Source: Acidovorax delafieldii
Lineage (GTDB): Bacteria > Pseudomonadota > Gammaproteobacteria > Burkholderiales > Burkholderiaceae_C
Reading direction: 5' to 3'
DNA: 6,160 bases
Assembly: GCA_002327945.1 (NCBI GenBank)
Contig: DCVY01000237.1
Coordinates: 1-6,160 of the forward strand
Each line of letters starts with the position of its first letter. Position 1 is the stretch's first letter. Below, piece after piece: positions 5,236-6,160 of this stretch. Position numbers and translations under genes: made by a program. The notes beneath the pieces were generated by a model that had not been told where the DNA came from, did not search any database, and saw only the letters and a list, made by a program, of their open reading frames with translations.

Positions 5236-5404
5236 CCCAGTGCAGTTTTTCACGCTATCTGGCACATAAAAAAGCGTCTTTTCGGCCCTGGCGGTGTTGC
5301 AAATCCTTGCGATACCACCCGGTATCGCTGCGGTTTGCGCCTTGCCAGAACCCAAAATCCTTCTTTTTTTATGGGTGCCAGCAAGCATGAAACACTGCAC
5401 TAGG
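5236..5404. repeat. Repeat element copy B (169 bp, inverted-repeat ends)
   Basis: This is the partner of the element at 3654-3821, in the same orientation. Its terminal inverted repeats 5239-5264 and 5376-5401 match at 22 of 26 positions, longer than in copy A. Beyond a 2-bp offset the pairing continues through CATAAAAAA on the left and TTTTTTTATG on the right. It fills the spacer between the divergent CZB and flavin oxidoreductase genes, ending 29 bp before the CZB start codon on one side and 168 bp before the oxidoreductase start on the other. It may therefore carry or separate their promoters. No target-site duplication is evident. Confidence 0.85.
5309..5328. repeat. Central perfect hairpin of repeat copy B
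   Basis: GCGATACC (5309-5316), loop ACCC (5317-5320), GGTATCGC (5321-5328). It is identical to the core of copy A. Confidence 0.8.
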
Positions 5405-5572
5405 AGGCTCGAAGATCGGCGCAAGTGGCTTGAAGCATTTTGTGATTGGTTCTGTGTCTTGGCCACCAAAATTTGACAATGCCGTCGCCAGCGCATTGTG
5501 CCGACCTTGCCGGATAGACCCGCTCCCGCAGCCCCGGCAGCAGCCATTGCGCCCAGCGCCGACAATGGGGCC
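5405..5572. other. Leader region of the flavin oxidoreductase gene
   Basis: No gene is visible here. The first part (5405-5470) is less GC-rich than the coding DNA. The TTGACA with its overlapping dyad lies at 5473-5499, and a small hairpin at 5544-5568 could fold over the leader. Small open frames on either strand look like chance products. Confidence 0.5.
5473..5499 (+). promoter_or_regulatory. Possible promoter/operator upstream of the flavin oxidoreductase
   Basis: A consensus TTGACA (5473-5478) overlaps a perfect 7-bp inverted repeat: ACAATGC (5476-5482), 10-bp spacer, GCATTGT (5493-5499). The dyad has the size of a dimeric repressor site and would cover the -35 to -10 interval. The -10 side is poor (CATTGT at 5494-5499, only 15 bp away). 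It lies about 75 bp before the start codon. Function is inferred. Confidence 0.35.
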
Positions 5573-6160
5573 ATGACAGCCACCCAACGCCCCTCCCTTT
5601 CCATGCTCGATCTGGTTGCCGTGCGCGAGGGCGGCACCGTCGCCCAGGCGCTGCAGATCGCCCTGCGCACCGCACAACACGCCGAATCACTCGGCTTTAC
5701 GCGCTATTGGCTGGCAGAGCACCACAACATGGCCGGTATTGCCAGCTCAGCCACCGCCGTGCTGGTGGGCCACATTGCCGGCGGCACGCAGCGCATCCGC
5801 GTGGGCTCGGGCGGCGTGATGCTGCCCAACCATGCGCCCCTGGTGGTGGCCGAGGCCTTTGGCACGCTGGCCGAGCTGTACCCCGGCCGCATCGACCTGG
5901 GCCTGGGCCGCGCGCCCGGCACCGACCCCGCCACCATGCGCGCGCTGCGCCGCAGCCGCGTGGAGAGCGCCGACGACTTCCCGCAGGACGTGGCCGAGTT
6001 GCAGCGCCTGCTGGCGCCTGCCGAGCCCAACCAACGCCTGATTGCCATGCCCGGCGCGGGCACCAACGTGCCCATCTGGCTGCTGGGCTCCAGCCTGTTT
6101 TCGGCGCAGCTGGCGGCAGAACGCGGCCTGCCCTATGCCTTTGCCTCGCATTTCGCGCCA
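5573..6160 (+). CDS. YhbW-like luciferase-family flavin oxidoreductase, 5' part
   Basis: 196 residues are visible and the frame is open at the right window edge; the family is usually about 330-345 residues, so roughly 60% is present. It belongs to the LLM (luciferase-like monooxygenase) class of FMN-linked TIM-barrel oxidoreductases, in the subgroup of E. coli YhbW, whose substrate I do not know. Seen: '[11 protein letters not shown]' at 10-20, '[15 protein letters not shown]' at 45-59, '[18 protein letters not shown]' at 77-94, '[17 protein letters not shown]' at 103-119, 'DFPQDVAEL' at 135-143, '[17 protein letters not shown]' at 169-185 and 'FASHFAP' at the window end. These follow E. coli YhbW almost block by block. 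The ATG fits that alignment; the leader AATGGGGCC gives only a close, weak ribosome binding site. A 6-bp dyad, CCATTG (5544-5549) with CAATGG (5563-5568), could fold just before the start. Confidence 0.92.
   Translation, partial: MTATQRPSLSMLDLVAVREGGTVAQALQIALRTAQHAESLGFTRYWLAEHHNMAGIASSATAVLVGHIAGGTQRIRVGSGGVMLPNHAPLVVAEAFGTLAELYPGRIDLGLGRAPGTDPATMRALRRSRVESADDFPQDVAELQRLLAPAEPNQRLIAMPGAGTNVPIWLLGSSLFSAQLAAERGLPYAFASHFAP

Noticed and set aside
3654..5404. Composite transposon bounded by the two repeats
   Set aside because: No transposase or integrase lies between them, no target duplication is visible, and the repeats are too short to be insertion sequences. Only passive recombination is supported.
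3654..5404. CRISPR array
   Set aside because: There are only two copies, each about 168 bp long and 1.6 kb apart with genes between them. There is no regular spacer pattern and no cas gene.
5369..5690. Small - strand open frames across the oxidoreductase leader
   Set aside because: They lack ribosome binding sites and family features, overlap the repeat and the oxidoreductase 5' end, and read as antisense shadows.

Overview
The window looks like chromosomal DNA of a GC-rich betaproteobacterium, most likely a member of the Comamonadaceae (Acidovorax/Rhodoferax-like). The coding DNA is GC-rich with strong G/C third-position bias. The RuvC, TsaE, AmiC and QueG proteins read like betaproteobacterial family members, and the spacers hold short palindromic repeats of a type I recall from that family. 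The species assignment is an inference from reading alone.

Layout. (1) Positions 1-228 hold the 3' end of an SGNH/GDSL-type hydrolase gene (+), ending in a terminator-like palindrome. (2) queG (-, 269-1360) converges on it and encodes epoxyqueuosine reductase, the last step of queuosine synthesis in tRNA. (3) Divergent from queG, and overlapping its 5' end, is a tsaE-amiC operon (+, 1343-3384). TsaE is the P-loop ATPase of the tRNA t6A37 pathway. AmiC is a Tat-exported septal peptidoglycan amidase, and its start overlaps the tsaE stop as ATGA. (4) A 500-bp spacer without a convincing gene ends in a 168-bp inverted-repeat element (copy A). (5) ruvC (+, 3887-4435) encodes the Holliday-junction resolvase. 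(6) A second, unrelated foldback element of 169 bp (4439-4607) starts 3 bp after the ruvC stop, and its left arm also forms a good intrinsic terminator. (7) A stand-alone CZB (chemoreceptor zinc-binding) protein lies on - (4722-5207). (8) A second copy of the first element (copy B, 169 bp, about 89% identical to A) occupies the next spacer. (9) The 5' part of a YhbW-like, luciferase-like flavin oxidoreductase gene (+, 5573 to the window edge) closes the window.

The queG/tsaE/amiC cluster matches the known enterobacterial neighbourhood queG-nnr-tsaE-amiB-mutL, but nnr and the expected downstream mutL are missing here. The ruvC-CZB block sits between two direct copies of the same repeat, without ruvA or ruvB beside it. 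The most notable content is not a gene system. It is the density of small transposase-less foldback elements in the spacers (three of about 168-169 bp within 1.75 kb), plus the unusual 5'-overlapping divergent queG/tsaE arrangement with a TTG start. I found no CRISPR array, tRNA, rRNA, transposase, toxin-antitoxin pair or defence system.
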